Assembly (NCBI GenBank): GCA_002007465.1
Contig: LNAC01000346.1
Span: forward strand, 1,802,359-1,866,358
Reading direction: 5' to 3'
Source: Ailurus styani
Lineage: Eukaryota > Chordata > Mammalia > Carnivora > Ailuridae
DNA: 64,000 nt
The position numbers and the translations under genes are program-made. Below the pieces are notes generated by a model. The model was not told the DNA's origin. It did not search any database and saw only the letters and a list, made by a program, of their open reading frames with translations. Numbering within the stretch: the stretch's first letter is position 1; the number at the start of each line of letters is the position of its first letter. Positions 45,363-58,358 of this stretch are shown here, piece by piece.

Positions 45363-46200
45363 ATAACTGTTTTTCTCAGAATCAGGACCAAAGAGTGGTG
45401 CTGAGAACAATGATGACAAGTACTCAGTGCCAGGCTTGAAACAAGGAAAACAAAACCAGACTTACAATGTCTACAGCACATCTCACTGCTGGTCTGAGTA
45501 AGAGATGCTTAGAGGCACTGTGGAGAATCTTTAGAGATTATTTGGAGGAAAACCTCTTTGAGGTATTTCCACTCTCACGGCCAGATGAAGTAAGTGGAAG
45601 AAAACACTCAAAGAAGTGGGAAGGTAAACCACCAGAAAGGAAAATCACCTCAGCTGAAATGTATGCAGAACTACAAAAATCAAAAGGCCCAGAGCTGCTG
45701 AGAGACTACAGCAGAGAGTGGCAAAGAACAACATGTCCCTTGAGCTTGGATATCCTTTCCAAGAAAAGCCTGAAGCTTGTCAGTGTGACAAGGTTAAAAA
45801 GGAGAAGATAGGCAAAAAAAAAATGTGCAACATTTCTTGTGGCCATTTGGGAAAGACCGACTATGGCCTGGTAGAAACCATCTTGAATGAAAACAACCTG
45901 AGAGCAATGATTGCCTCTTGGATTGTATGGGTCCCATCAGAATGTGCTTAGAGACACCAAGGCAAGAAAAAGGGGGAAGATAGAAGAGGCCAGACAGGGA
46001 GTGTAACACATGCCAGGGAGAGGCAACCAACAGAGAGAATCCAAGAACACAAGTAAAGCTGTCTCTTCCTCTGATCCTTAATGCCCTGCTCATCTCAGCA
46101 TCCCTGGGAAAGCAGCAGAATGAGTTGTGTGAAATGAGGAGGATAAAGAAGAGCAAAGGTACATTCAGGGTGTGCGTCCCCTATAATTGAAATGGGAAGG
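45363..46200 (+). other. GC-balanced block with two overlapping unrecognised open frames
   Basis: Frames 45467-45811 (114 codons) and 45718-45951 (77 codons, a different frame) run back to back on the plus strand; a 120-codon minus-strand frame overlaps (45794-46156). The predicted peptides are charged (Lys/Glu/Arg rich) with no domain that I recognise. No splice structure or start context is convincing. The block could be an old repeat, a decayed retrocopy or a non-coding transcript exon. Confidence 0.2.
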
Positions 46201-47754
46201 AGTCAGCCTGAGCTCCTCCAAATGTGATGTAAGATAGAAGTCTTTGTTTAGATGATACCAGAATTTTTTTCATAAAGAAAGATTATGTAATACTATTAAA
46301 GGCTGTCAGTACATGAAAGTATCTGAAAACCTGTGAGTTCTAATAGATAAAAAGAAATTCTAGAGTTTGTTTTTTTTTTTCCTGTGGGAAGACACTGAAA
46401 GGAAAAGAAAAAAAATAGTTTCCTAACTGTACTCTCTCAAGCTCAGATCTCTTTATAAGGGATGTATTAGGAACATATGGGTCATATTATATGTGAATCA
46501 ATATACTGTTTCCCCATTAAATCAATCAGTGAATTGATTTAGAGCATCATGCTCTGTATAAACTACTTTAGCAATTTTGGATCACCTCCTGTCATGACCA
46601 TGTTTTCTCTCCATCCCATCCTGCCTCATGCTAAAAAGACAATTGTCTCATCTCACAGAAGAAAGTTCATCAATGGACCGTCTTCCTCCATAGCAAAGAA
46701 AGCACACATTTCCCTATGTCTCAAACTGCTCCAAACTCAAAGTACATACTTTCAGTCTATGTTGAGATATATGCTAAAACACCAAAACTACTTCAGAGGG
46801 AACTATGAATACAACTGAAAAAGGAAGAAATAAAGGATTTTCTCCCATTTGAAATGTAGCAACAAAAACGAGAGTAATTTTTTCCAGGGTTGGGAAAGGC
46901 TTGAATCTTTACAGTAGAAATAGAGGACCCATAGCCCAAACATTTTGCTGGGTGAAGCAATGCATGCAAAGAATCTACTGCAACATAAAGAAAAACAGAT
47001 TTTAAAAAGTATCTTGATGTAACAGAAGTTAGCAATCAAAATAAGCTTCACTGGTGATTTGTGTGATTTGGGGACTGCAGCTGCCCATCCTGCCAACTAA
47101 CCCAGGAAAGGTAGCCCAGCTGTTTCCAGTGAAGAACTGCAACAATGGGAATTCTGTTCTCTGGGAGTCAGGAGGATTAGCTGCCAGTGATCCCAGTTGT
47201 GCGTAGGACCACACACAACTCAATTCAAACAAAAACCCAAAGCACAGCATTTGTGTGCCATGATATTTGTAAAATTCTGAGCTAATCCCCTAAAGGAATA
47301 TACCATTCATGAAATAATTATAAATAGAGCAGTAACACTAAATAGTCTTTTTGGAAAAATGACTTAAAAAATGTTCACTGGTCTCCAAGTTGTTTAAATA
47401 GCTGCCCATTTTATTATCTAAATTACTTATAAAATATTTTGACTTTTTCCCCCCTGACGATATGTTTAGAAGTAAAAATTATAGGAACAATGACTGCTTC
47501 ATTTAATGGCAGCCCATAGGTGTGCCCAATTCATTCTTCATTACTTGGCTAGCCTTCCCTTTGAATGTTCATTATTCCTCCCCCATTACTATTTAGGAAA
47601 GTAAAATTTGGCTCTATTTTAATTAATAAAATGCCTTTTTAGAGGATACTTGTCTCTATTTGGAAAGAACCACATGCCTCAATATAAAAATGGAAAATGA
47701 ACAATGCCAAAAAGGGAAGGTCTGATATTTGGTTTGTTATATACTTGCTTAAAG
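46201..47754. other. Unique stretch
   Basis: No repeat family is recognised. Short open frames on both strands (46549-46818, 46793-47250) lack recognisable domains. Confidence 0.45.
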
Positions 47755-48285
47755 TGCTTCCATGGGTCTCCATGACCCACAGGAGAAAGTGCAAATGTTT
47801 TTAGGCCCTGAAAGTCCTCATTCCCATATCTTATCCTCAGTCCCATCTCCAGCTGTTCCTTGCTTTTCCCTTATGATTTGAAAAAGTAACTTTTCAGTTT
47901 TCCATAATTGTCATTTTTTTAATTCCTCTGTGATTTGTCAGATGTATTATTGGTAATAAATGCCTTTCTGCAAACTTCAATCCACCTAGCAAACGTCTGC
48001 TCACTTCTTTAAAGATCCAACTCAAGTTTCACTCTAAGTAGCCTTTCTTGAGCAATTTCATGGAGGAATCCTGTCCCATTCCTTATGCTTTTACATACTT
48101 TTATAATAGTCCTATCATACTGTATTAAAATGGATTCCTTATGAGAGTATCTCTCTCCAATGAACTGTAAGTTCCTTGAAGACAAGGGTTTGTGAAATTA
48201 AAATCTATTTTCCTAAGACCTTATGTTAATTGCTTGCTATACAGTAGACATTAAGAAAACATTTCTTATATTTATTAAAAACAAT
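47755..48285 (+). repeat. L2 LINE 3' fragment
   Basis: L2 sense landmarks in order: 'aggccctgaaagtcctcattcccatatc', 'gcctttctgcaaacttcaatccacctagc', 'gatccaactcaagtttcactctaagtagcctttcttgagc', 'caatgaactgtaagttccttgaagacaaggg', 'gctatacagtagacattaag'. Strongly diverged. Confidence 0.75.
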
Positions 48286-48880
48286 GTGCCAATGACTAAA
48301 TTTTTTATGCCTCGATACCAACCAACCACAGGGTGCTGTCTTTCAGCCTACAGCCTGTCCCAACCTGCAACTGTGACCAGGACTTGAAGCAGAAGACAGT
48401 CATGCCTTTCGGTTGACAGGCCCTAACCAGAAGTGGAAAGCTAAGCCAAGAACTTCTTTAAAGCATCTCCTGTGTTCCACTGCCCACACCCCCTTTTTAT
48501 AGTGTCCTAACAACAACCAACCAAGCAAACAAACAAAAAAGGGAAACTATTACTAAAAACCAAAAACCTACAATGAAAGAGAAAAAGAGAGGTTTTTGTG
48601 TTTTTGATTTTGGTTTTTTGTAGATACTATTAGGGTGTGGGTAAATAATGCCAGAGTATGATATTACTTGCCCTTTTTTCCAGGGCCTTATTCTTTTTAT
48701 GCAAATGTTACATTTTTATTAATAGTCAAAGTAGTTCGGAGATATATACAGAAACATGTCATCCACACATATTTAGTTCCGCCTTCTAAATTAACCAGGA
48801 TGATCAATTTGGTATCTATCCCCATATATGTGTTTTTCATGTGGATGGAGTGTATTTGGTATGTACTGTTTGTTTGCTTT
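48286..48880. other. Unique stretch
   Basis: Nothing is recognised. An A-rich 'aaacaaacaaaaaaggg' and a T/G-rich 'gtgtttttgattttggttttttg' lie at 48520-48620. Confidence 0.4.
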
Positions 48881-49072
48881 TTTTTTTTAAAGATTTTATT
48901 TATTTATTTGACACAGAGAGAGAGAAATTACAAGTAGGCAGAGAGACAGGGAGAGGAGGAAGCAGGCTCCCTGCTGAGCAGAGAGCCCGATGCGGGCCTC
49001 GATCCTAGGACCCTGAGATCATGACCTGAGCCGAAAGCAGAGGCTTTAACCCACTGAGCCACCCAGGTGCCC
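48881..49072 (-). mobile_element. CAN-SINE, near consensus
   Basis: Minus-strand copy ending gagccacccaggtgccc. A short duplication TTGCTTTTT (48874-48882 and 49073-49081) is the only visible target-site duplication. Confidence 0.93.
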
Positions 49073-49081
49073 TTGCTTTTT

Positions 49082-50345
49082 AATGGTACTGAGATCCAAC
49101 ATGATTATGCATCCTTCTTTTTTAGATTTCACTTTTCTCTTCTTTTCCCAACTTTGACCAAAGTCTGAAACATGTCAGGACTAGCATCCCTAGAGGGTAG
49201 CTAATGCTTGATGATTTTCCTCCTCCTTCACTAAACACTGAATGTGATGTATTTTGCCCCACTTTGCAGCCCTTCAATCACTAGGAAATCAAATAGGATT
49301 ATAATTTCTGTACTTTAAAGGATGTCATTTTACACAATAGCAACTTGCAACACCAAAACAAGTCTGATTAGGCTCTCTCTCCCTGTCCCAGCACTTCCCC
49401 GTCTCCCTCTCTCCTCTCATGTACATGCAAACAAACATGCCTACCCAGAGGCAGAAGCAATGCCTCTACTCTGAAGTTCACTCTTTGTCCATTTTCAAAT
49501 TTCTTCAAAAGCGGTTCTACTCAAGGAAGATTTTATTTAGTAAAGCAGAGCTTACTAACTCATTCAGCACAGGGACAATGCCTGCCCATGTCACCCCTAA
49601 CAAATGACATTTTGTACACTGTGAGTGCCAAATGAATGAATAAATTTTGTTGAAATGAATTTCACACTACATCCACTGTTTTAGCTGTCTTTATACATTA
49701 TGAAGTCCATGGTATTCTGATAGATCTTTATTTTCTTCCTTTGTTGATGGTCATTGCTTAAAATAATTCTAATGAAGCCATGTTAATGCCATTCAAAGCT
49801 ATATAATTTATTTAATTGAAATTTTAATTTTACTCTGAAATTTTGTCAGGAAGAATTTTACAAATAGTTATGTTTGACACAAAATTTAAAATAACAACTG
49901 GGAAGAAAAGCAGCAAGTAGAAATTGCAGATCAGGGGTAGTACTTATGGTAGTAGGACAATAAAAATATTTTTTTACTCAATCAGAAATATACAGGCTTG
50001 AAAGATGTTTATTTTCAGTTTATGTTCAGTCTTCTCATTTTTCCTTATGATTAGACGCTCATATTTAGAGCCTCTCTTCAAATCTATTTTGTCTTTTACC
50101 ACTATCTATATTCTAAAATGCTCCATTCTGCTTTCCATCCATTCTGCTTTCAACTTTTTTTATTCTTCCCTAACTATGTACAAGGTTTTAAAAAATAGCA
50201 ACACTGTCTTATCCAAAATAAGTTAAACAAATACCTAATACCCACATTTCAGAACATAATAGACATGTCTATCATTTTCTCTATGTATATTTTTGTCTTT
50301 ATAACCCAACTAAAGGTGGCAATAGAGAACATAAAGAGAATTACT
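49082..50345. other. Unique stretch
   Basis: No repeat family or gene is recognised. Confidence 0.4.
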
Positions 50346-50505
50346 CATTTTTCTAAAATTTCATTTTATAGCTGAGGAAACTGAGACCCCAAAATGCCAA
50401 ATACCTTATTGACAGTTATATAGCTAGTTTGAGCAGATCCTGACCTACAGATATGTCTACTGACATTCAGTCTGTGTTCTTTCCACTACACTTCATTATC
50501 TTTCA
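50346..50505 (-). repeat. MIR
   Basis: 'tttcattttatagctgaggaaactgagaccccaaaatgcc', 'gttatatagctagtttgagcagatcctgacc' and 'cagtctgtgttctttccactaca' follow the MIR complement. Confidence 0.8.
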
Positions 50506-51370
50506 AATAAATCCAGTATTTTTCCACAATCGCTTAATTTGATGCCATCGTTTAAGTTGGTATGAAGTTAATATTAAATGTTTAGTATAAAAAGAAAATA
50601 AATTAAAATGATTTTATTAAAAGTAGGATACAAAGGTAATAGTTCAGCTGTGTTTCTAAGAAAAAACATAATCTGTGATACTGATAGCTTTATACTTTGT
50701 AAAATAATAACTCGTTATTTAGTAACTTCAATTAATACTTTCAACTGCCAGACTAATACTAACTAGTTTGTCATAGAGCTTCTAAATTATGCCCACAAAA
50801 TAATAATAGTTCCTGTTAAACATGAAGGAGCGTAATAAGATACTTTAAACATGTCCTCATAACCTGCAATGGAAAGAACCACACACATACACTAACAGTT
50901 TCATATTAATGCTCAGAGGTGCACTAAAAGTATTTTTATTATATAAAGCTCCAAACATTGGCACACAAGAGAAGTCAACTACAAAAATAGATGATGTTTG
51001 CTATAGTTACCATTGGCATTTTTGAAATTATCTAAATATTCTAAATATTCTAAAAGAAGTGATTTACTTTATCATTTACTGTACTGACGAGAATATCAAA
51101 GATGTTATTCTAAATATTTTTTTCCAATAGTATGATCTAATCACCCCCTCTGTAAACACACTCGCTCCCATGACCTCTACTGCTAAATTATCTATGTTTA
51201 TTAGAATATTTAGCAGGGTTGTTAGCTTCTTGGGAAGATGGGAATGTTGTAGTAGAGAACTGTTTAGAACTATAAAAATTAGTTGTAAAATTTCAATAAG
51301 AACTTGATTTTAACTTTAAAATCTTAGAAAGGGTTACTTTTCCTTCCAAGATGTTAAATTAGGAACCAAG
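50506..51370. other. Unique AT-rich stretch
   Basis: No repeat family or gene is recognised. A short tandem 'taaatattc' repeat lies near 51030-51052. Confidence 0.4.
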
Positions 51371-51374
51371 TTCT

Positions 51375-51448
51375 TACACATACACATACATATATATACA
51401 CACACGTGTATTTATGTGTATATGCACGTGTGTGTGTGTGTATAAATA
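51375..51448. repeat. (CA)n/(TA)n/(TG)n compound microsatellite
   Basis: 'acacatacacatacatatatatacacacacgtgtatttatgtgtatatgcacgtgtgtgtgtgtgtata'. It is partly self-complementary around 'cacacgtgtatttatgtgtatatgcacgtgtgtg'. Overlapping 'MYLCVY...' frames here are compositional. Confidence 0.9.
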
Positions 51449-52439
51449 TATTAGTAGTAGCAGACCTGGACAGCAGCCCTATAGCTCAGCAAAACCTTCA
51501 TTTCCTTCTGCTGTGCTCTGCTGTGTCCTTTCCTGGAACATCTTCAAAGCTTTATACATTCTCAGCAACTGTTTTGACCTTGCCCTCTACCTTTTAAATC
51601 ATAGCACATATATAAATACTAGTAAGGACCACTAAAAACCAGAATTCGCCTTTTTATGCTTTAAAAAATTAAATCACTTATATTACACATGAGCAAAGTA
51701 CAGGTTTAGTATATGGATATTTGATATTGAGTTCACAGAAAACTGTGCCAAGAAATATTTGCCAGAAAAAGGAAATATGGAAGGGGATAAATTAAATATA
51801 TATTATAATGTCATGCAGACATGAGGTGTCTTTTTCTGATTTAATAGTAATAAAATCTATGCCACTAGCCCAAAAAATATTTTGATAGAGATTTATTGCA
51901 ATTTATAAAATTATGATTTTGTAAATACATTCAAGAAAGTTTCTTTGCTCTATACATTTATTTGAGCATTTTATAATGCGGAGTACAAAACAGTTATCAT
52001 AGACACTCAATAACTCCTTTGACTTAATAAAAATAACATAATAGTTTAATTTAGTACAGTGCAGGAATAATTCTACATGTAAAAACCAAATGTTTCTGAA
52101 AACATTTTTTGTAAGAGGAAAGTGATAATTCTAAGCAATTAAGTTTCTTCATTTGATTATTCAACAGAGGTATCTCAACAATTAGACTGGAAGAATTAAA
52201 GTTCAATGCTCTTCAAATTGATGTTTACATCCTTTGAGAATGGAACAAGGTACTTGCTTGCTGGAAAGCTGTTTAAATTTGGATTTGGGTTGAAAGTAGA
52301 AGAAATGTTCCTTATTTGAGTGTAATCTGTGAAAACTGACTACATTTGTCACCATCTTAGTTCACAATATTACTAGCGATGGTGACTGCTTACTTGTTTT
52401 TTTCTATCTGCGGATCACCATATCAGTTGTTCATCTAGG
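51449..52439. other. Unique AT-rich stretch
   Basis: No repeat family or gene is recognised. Confidence 0.4.
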
Positions 52440-52600
52440 ATTACCTCATTTAGTGTGTACAATTCCTAGTAAGGATGCTTTACATGAGAAAACTCTATTT
52501 CATATATAAGAAAACTGAGACTCATAAATGATATGTAATACAAGATCATACGTTAAGTGACAACAAAGGAATGTAATTACAGATCTCATAAACCCCCAAT
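52440..52600 (-). repeat. Probable MIR remnant
   Basis: 'cctcatttagtgtgtacaattcc', 'catatataagaaaactgagactcataaatgatatg' and 'acaagatcatacgttaagtgacaacaaaggaatg' follow the MIR complement in a degraded form. Confidence 0.55.
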
Positions 52601-54357
52601 AGTAGTGTTTAATAAGGATAAAATATAGGCGGAAACATTAAAGTCACTAAAATATACACTGAATAGAAAAATAAGGATAAAATTTGTTATTATTTTAGAA
52701 CATGTGAAGAATAAAATTAATTCAATTACTTAAATTAATTAACTCCAATATTAATGAGGGATGATTCTATTAGAAGAGGGACGGTAAAGTCCCCTTTCAA
52801 GTGTCCTATCTAGTTGTCCATTCAGTTCTGCTCTAAAGATTTTGATTCCTCATTGTGAGAACTATCTCATCATATTGCAATTTCCACTTATGTGGATTTG
52901 TAATGTTAATAAATGGCTTAAATTTTTAGATGATAAATCCTTGGATATAGAGACATAAAATATTCAATCTATATAGGAATTTTTTTTATCTCACAGTAAT
53001 AAAAGCTATTATTATCTTTACCGCATAGAAAAGTATAAAGAATTTTTAGGCTTATCAAATGCAGAATCATAATCACTAAAACCATCATTTTTTGAAGCCC
53101 AAAGGTATGACAGTCATCCCTTATTTTAAAAAAATTATACAACTATTAAGACATGAACATGCCTTCATATATCACTGTGTGATATAGAGATTTCTACATT
53201 ACTCTCAAAGATTCTATATGCTCTTTAGAAAATCCAGGTAAGTATCCGAAAATGTCCACCCTTTCATTTCTTTGTTTTTACTCTCTTGCCCATAGAAAAA
53301 CTAATATAAATCCTTATGCCTGGGGTCTTGTGAGGAGCCAGTTGCTTTTTAGAGAAGGTAGCTTTACCAACAGAGCAGCTTGTTTTCTCACCAATTCTAG
53401 ACGGCAACAATCATTAAACCACTATGCAAAAGCTACTGGAAATGTTACACAAAGGGAAGTATGCATATATCCTTAAATATACTTACCTATAACCAATTTA
53501 CATTACTCTATTATGGATTACTTTCTAAAATTCTCAGCCCACCAAAATAATTCCACATCTATTTCACTCAGTAATGATTTTCCAACAATGACTAGCTGGT
53601 ATGTACTGTGCTTTGTTAAGCATTCCCTTCTGTTTCTATTCTTCTTATTTTGGCAACTAAGCTTTACAAGTTGACATATGGAATTTACAATCAAAACTAC
53701 CTCAAATGAGCTCTTTCAGTAAACCTTAATGAAGAATGATGCAATCCAAGGAGAACAAAAACATCTTGGACTCATTTTTTTTCTCTTTTAGAAAACTATC
53801 AAAATACCAGCATTTAATATGATTATAATTCTTCTACTGCCATAATTGAAATTAATTAACAGACAATAACAATGTCCAGACAGAAACATGAGGACTGAAA
53901 GACATACTAGCATTGATACACAAGCGTTTCCATACTGGGTAGTAAGACAGTTAAAAATCACTGGTACCATGTTAGTACTTACATTCCAATTTGATGCAAT
54001 GGAGGATATGTTACTCATTTTGGACTTTAATGGTGATATAATGTTTGTTTTTCTTGAATATCCACAATAGAAAGACCAATGAATTGGTTGATTTTTATCA
54101 TAGCAACTGAACTTATTCACACTACAGGTAAAATACACAAGTACACACAAACATTCACTTACACACATGATTGAAAACTGTTGAGTTGAAAGAGGAAGAG
54201 AGAAAGAGAAAAAGGGAGTACAAGCTGGGTATAACTGTTTATATTTGGACACACTATACATTAGAATAAAATAAGACCTCAGTTCCATGCATTTCAAACA
54301 CATTATCTCATTTGATTTGAAAAATTTGTATTAACAGAAAAATTAATTTCTTTAAAT
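52601..54357. other. Unique stretch
   Basis: No repeat family is recognised. A 171-codon minus-strand open frame (53788-54303) is the longest in the window. It has no recognisable domain, is rich in Cys/Ser/Leu/Ile, and has no supporting context. Confidence 0.4.
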
Positions 54358-55290
54358 ATGAAATCCACACAGAGACAAGCCACACATTGTGAAAAAAAAT
54401 TAGGAAAACATATTCCTGATAAAGGACTTAGATCCAAAATATGCAAAGAACTCTTAAAATTTAATAATATGAAAATGAACAACACAATTAAAATATTTTC
54501 AAGACATCTGAGTACCAAAAAAGAAACACAGATGACAAGTACATGAAAAGATGATCAATATGATTTGTCAGAGGGACTTGCAAATTAAAAAAAAAAAAAA
54601 GAAATACCCCTACACACCAATTAAAATGGCTAAAATCTAAGACACTGACAATTTCAAATGCTGGCAAGGACATAGAGCAACAGGACCTCTTATTCAGTTC
54701 TACTGAGATTGAAAAATGGCATAACTGCTCTAGAAAATAGTTTGGCAATTTCCTACAAAGCTAAACATAGTCTTACCTTAATATTCAATAATTGCATTCC
54801 TGGGAATTTAATCAAATGGCACAAAAACCTGCTCATGAATGTTTGTAACAGCTTATTTTCAATTTCCCAAAACTGAAAGCACCAAGATATCCTTCAACAG
54901 ATGAATGGATAAACTGTGCTACATCTTTAGAGGGGAATATTATTTAGCAATAAAAAATAATTATCAAGTAATTAACATACATAGATGAACCTTAAATGTC
55001 AATTTCTAATTGAAGGAAGTCAGACTCAAAAAATTGCATGTCCTACGGTTCCAAGTGTATAAATTTCTGAGCAGGACAAATTATAGAGGCACTAAAAACA
55101 TCAGGATATTTTAGAGGTTCTGGAGAAGAGGTGGTGTTGACAAGGTGAAACACAAGGGATTTTTTTTTTAGGATGGTGAAACTATTCTCTATAATACTGT
55201 AACTGTGGATATTATGGCATTATGCATTTGTCAAAATCAATTGAGCTTTCCAGCACAAAGAGTGAACCTTAATGTATACAAGTAAAAATA
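54358..55290 (+). mobile_element. Sense L1 3' end (L1MA/MB-like)
   Basis: ORF2 C-terminal and 3' UTR landmarks in order: 'gataaaggacttagatccaaaatatgcaaagaactcttaaaatt', 'ccctacacaccaattaaaatggctaaaatc', 'aatgctggcaaggacatagagcaacaggacc', 'ctgctcatgaatgtttgtaacagc', 'caagatatccttcaacagatgaatggataaac', 'gatggtgaaactattctctataatactgtaac', 'gcattatgcatttgtcaaaatc', 'agagtgaaccttaatgtatac'. No frame survives. Confidence 0.88.
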
Positions 55291-55517
55291 ATTAGGAGGC
55301 TGGGTATGACTTTAGGATGGGACGCAGAGTATGACAAAACCATCTAACTGTCTTAAGGAAAACCTCACTGAAGAAATTTGGGAGAGAGGTACTGACCTAA
55401 GTAACTCTGGAAATGAATGGAGTCTGAAGACTAAAAGAAAAAAAAATGGATGGCACTGCATTCTACCTGAAAAGAGTATTTCCCACAGCAATATGTGTTA
55501 GAAATTTTTACACTGTT

Positions 55518-55519
<2 letters not shown>

Positions 55520-55552
<33 letters not shown>
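55520..55552. repeat. (CA)n microsatellite, about 16 units, uninterrupted
   Basis: A pure CACACA run starting at about 55520. It is the cleanest dinucleotide repeat in the window and a likely length-variable locus. Confidence 0.97.
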
Positions 55553-55553
<1 letters not shown>

Positions 55554-56195
55554 CAACTGAACAATTAGGTAAAACTAGGAAAACGGTATTATCTAATCAT
55601 GGCCAGAAAAAGAGGAGACTGAAAAGGCTATTTATAAAGAAAGGGCTCTGTCTCCTGAAGGAGGAGGAAGAAAATAGCAGGAGAAGGAGAGCAAGGGTGT
55701 CACATTCTACTTTGAATGAGATGAGACTTCAAAGCAGGTGACTGACCACATATCCCAAGTCATGTGTCTGGGGAAATGCACTGGTGAAAGATTAAAGTAC
55801 ACATGTGACAGAAGGAACCAGAAACTCAAACCATGGGCATGGCTGAAGTGACTATGCTATGCCAATTTCCTCTAGAACAAGCCACTGTCTGTCCCAAGAG
55901 GCAGAACCATAAGCTAAGAAGTTAGGCATAACACCTATTACAGTAAAGCAAGATGCTGATGATCCAGGAGATGCTGGCAGTGAAGGAATAAGAGGAAACA
56001 TGCAAAATACAGGCCTTCTACTACATGTTTCTATTAAAAAGCATAGTGGTGGTGACAGTTTCACAAAACAGAGTAAAAATAACTTCCATCTTAATTTTTT
56101 TTTTTGCCTAAATTTACTGTATCCTTCTTGGTTCCTCAGGTTCTTAGAGGCATTATAATATTTTGGTCATATTTGGACTTTGTATCAAAACAACT
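55553..56195. other. Unique stretch
   Basis: GC-balanced, purine-rich block (55600-56050) without a recognised repeat. A 70-codon minus-strand open frame (55852-56064) has no recognisable domain. Confidence 0.4.
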
Positions 56196-56425
56196 GGGTT
56201 CATAAACTTGCTCCATTCTAAGTCTCATCATCTGTAAATTGAAATAATGAGGAAAATACTGAGAAATGTATCATAGATTTCTTATGAGAATTAAAAATGC
56301 ATATACTAATAACAGTTCAGCCCTTCTAGGATTATTATAAGAATTGCATGTATTGATACATATAAAACACCTAGAACTTGGCCTGGCACATTTAGGGATT
56401 ATATACTACTTAATATTATTTTTAT
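56196..56425 (+). repeat. MIR
   Basis: Sense MIR: 'aagtctcatcatctgtaaattgaaataatgagg', 'tctaggattattataagaattgcatgtattgatacatataaaacacctagaacttggcctggcacatttaggg'. It is directly followed by an L2 fragment. Confidence 0.85.
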
Positions 56426-56439
56426 TCTTATCATCATCT

Positions 56440-57000
56440 TAATCATCTCCTGAATGATCGCTTTACTACCTGCAGTCCTGGTTTTATGTTGCCAGGCTTT
56501 CCTTCATACTAACACCAAAGTAATCATTTAGAAAGGCAATGTAGGTCATACTACGTGCCAGTTTAAATTATCCAGGAAATACTAATTTACTTCAGGAAAA
56601 TAAAAATCTGTTCTGTGGTTTACTAAGCCACTCATGATTTATCTTTCAAGCATCCTTTCAGATTCATGTCCTACCTCTTGCAACCTGCATCTTCAAAGTT
56701 AGCCATAGCAAGCTTGTTGCTACCCCCTAAACCGGCTATATTTCATCTTCCCTTTGAGTCCAGGACAATGCTGCATTCTGCCTAGAAAGATCTCCTTCAG
56801 CTGCTGGACCCTCATTCTCATCGAAGACTCTCATGGGCTATCACTTCTCAGGAAGCTTTATTACTCCTTTTCTGTTTTGGCATAGGTTTGCATACCCCAG
56901 ACTAATATAACATCATCTGCACATGCTTCTGATACAGTTCTTATAATACAACACTTTATTGTTCTTTTCATTTGTCTGTGCTTAGTAGATGCTTAATGTA
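56440..57000 (+). repeat. L2 LINE 3' fragment
   Basis: 'gctttactacctgcagtcctgg', 'actaagccactcatgatttatc', 'cctttgagtccaggacaatgctgcattctgcctagaaagatctcc', 'ggaagctttattactccttttctg' and 'tttgtctgtgcttagtagatgcttaatg' follow L2 order. Confidence 0.7.
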
Positions 57001-57187
57001 TATGTAGGGATAAAACAAAGAATGAGAATGTCATGGTCTGAGGCCAGGATAATATGAAATTTAAAAAATTACTACCATATGTCTATGAAGGAGTCAAGTT
57101 TTATAGAGCCTCAAAATGTTTTGAAATCCTCCAAATTCAGTGTGGAAAAAAAAGGTACAATTATGTAATTATGGAATAGTTTTTTTC

Positions 57188-57391
57188 CTACAATTTTGTC
57201 TATGTATTTATGTATTTATTTATTATTCTAGAGAAAGAGAGCATGCAAATAGGGCAGAGGGAGAGAATCTCAAGCAGACTGTGAGCCAAGCACAGAACTG
57301 GATATGGTGCTCGATCCCCAAACCCGGAGATCATGAACTGAGCCAAAATCAAGAGTCAGATGCTCAACCAACTGAGCCACCCAGGCACCCC
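57188..57391 (-). mobile_element. Old CAN-SINE
   Basis: Minus-strand copy: 'tatttatttattattctagagaaagagagcatgc', 'gaatctcaagcagactg', 'aaatcaagagtcagatgctcaaccaactgagccacccaggcacccc'. An imperfect flanking repeat 'tggaa(t/a)' with T-runs lies at 57172 and 57392. Confidence 0.88.
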
Positions 57392-58141
57392 TGGAAATTT
57401 TTTTTTAATCAACCTAGTTTTTTGTTTGTTTGTTTTGTTTTTTGTTTTAAAGTAAATAGATAGCATCTGGTGGGAGCTATATTTCTTACCATTGGAGAGG
57501 AAGGTTATATATAAACAAGGAGAATAGGCTATAATGTTCCATGTGGTAATGGATTACAATTGGAAACATCGGTGTTAATTTCTGTTTAGCTGAACATGGA
57601 TACAGATGATTACATATAGAAATACTTACAGGTATACGTGTATGCTTATGTTAGGATACACATACATAGCTCCTTTCTCTCTCATCTGAGAGGGCTAGAA
57701 GCAACACCATTTCAGCAGCAGTGAGTACACTTAGTGCCCATATCTTGTTTTGTAATATCCTTTTCCAATAGAAGAAACAAGGGATCTTTGAAGAAATGGC
57801 TAATTATAGGAGTGGGGCAGGAAATATACAAGATGAGCTGTCTTGTACTGCTGGAAAGAAAATGCGAAAAACAAAACAAAAACAAAACAATCAAACCAAA
57901 ATATATACACAATAACGGGAGTATCTCCAAGGGGCACAGGAGCCATCTAACACTCTATTTGATTTTTGACATGTACATGCATATATACATATGTGTATTT
58001 GTGATGCAACAAAGAGAACTAGAAGTTATCAAATATGAAACCTCTTATAAAAACCTTAATTTCCAAGAAACTGTTCCAAATCTATATTTTCTTTGAATAC
58101 AGGCTGAGCTTCAGTATTTCCATCTCAGAAGGAAGTATTAT
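57392..58141. other. Unique stretch
   Basis: A T/G-rich 'tttgtttgtttgttttg' run (57421-57450) may be a SINE or L1 tail remnant. Otherwise nothing is recognised. Confidence 0.4.
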
Positions 58142-58144
58142 ATT

Positions 58145-58343
58145 GGGCGCTTGGGTGGCTCAGTGGGTTAAAGCCTCTGCTTTCAGCTCAGGTCATGATC
58201 TCAGGGTCCTGGGATCCAGCCCCGCATCGGGCTCCCTGCTCAGCGAGGAGCCTGCTTCCTCCTCTCTCTCTGCCTGCTTCTCTGCCTACTTGTGATCTCT
58301 CTCTCTCTGTGTGAAATAAATAAATAAAATCTAAAAAAAAAAA
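58145..58343 (+). mobile_element. CAN-SINE ('gggttaaagcctctgc' subfamily)
   Basis: Starts gggcgcttgggtggctcag and ends with an A-run. A perfect 15-bp target-site duplication AGAAGGAAGTATTAT lies at 58127-58141 and 58344-58358. Confidence 0.96.
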
Positions 58344-58358
58344 AGAAGGAAGTATTAT

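Noticed and set aside
53788..54303. Longest open frame in the window (171 codons, minus strand)
   Set aside because: No recognisable domain, skewed composition (Cys, Ser, Leu, Ile), no flanking gene structure, and AT-rich unique DNA where frames of this length occur occasionally by chance.
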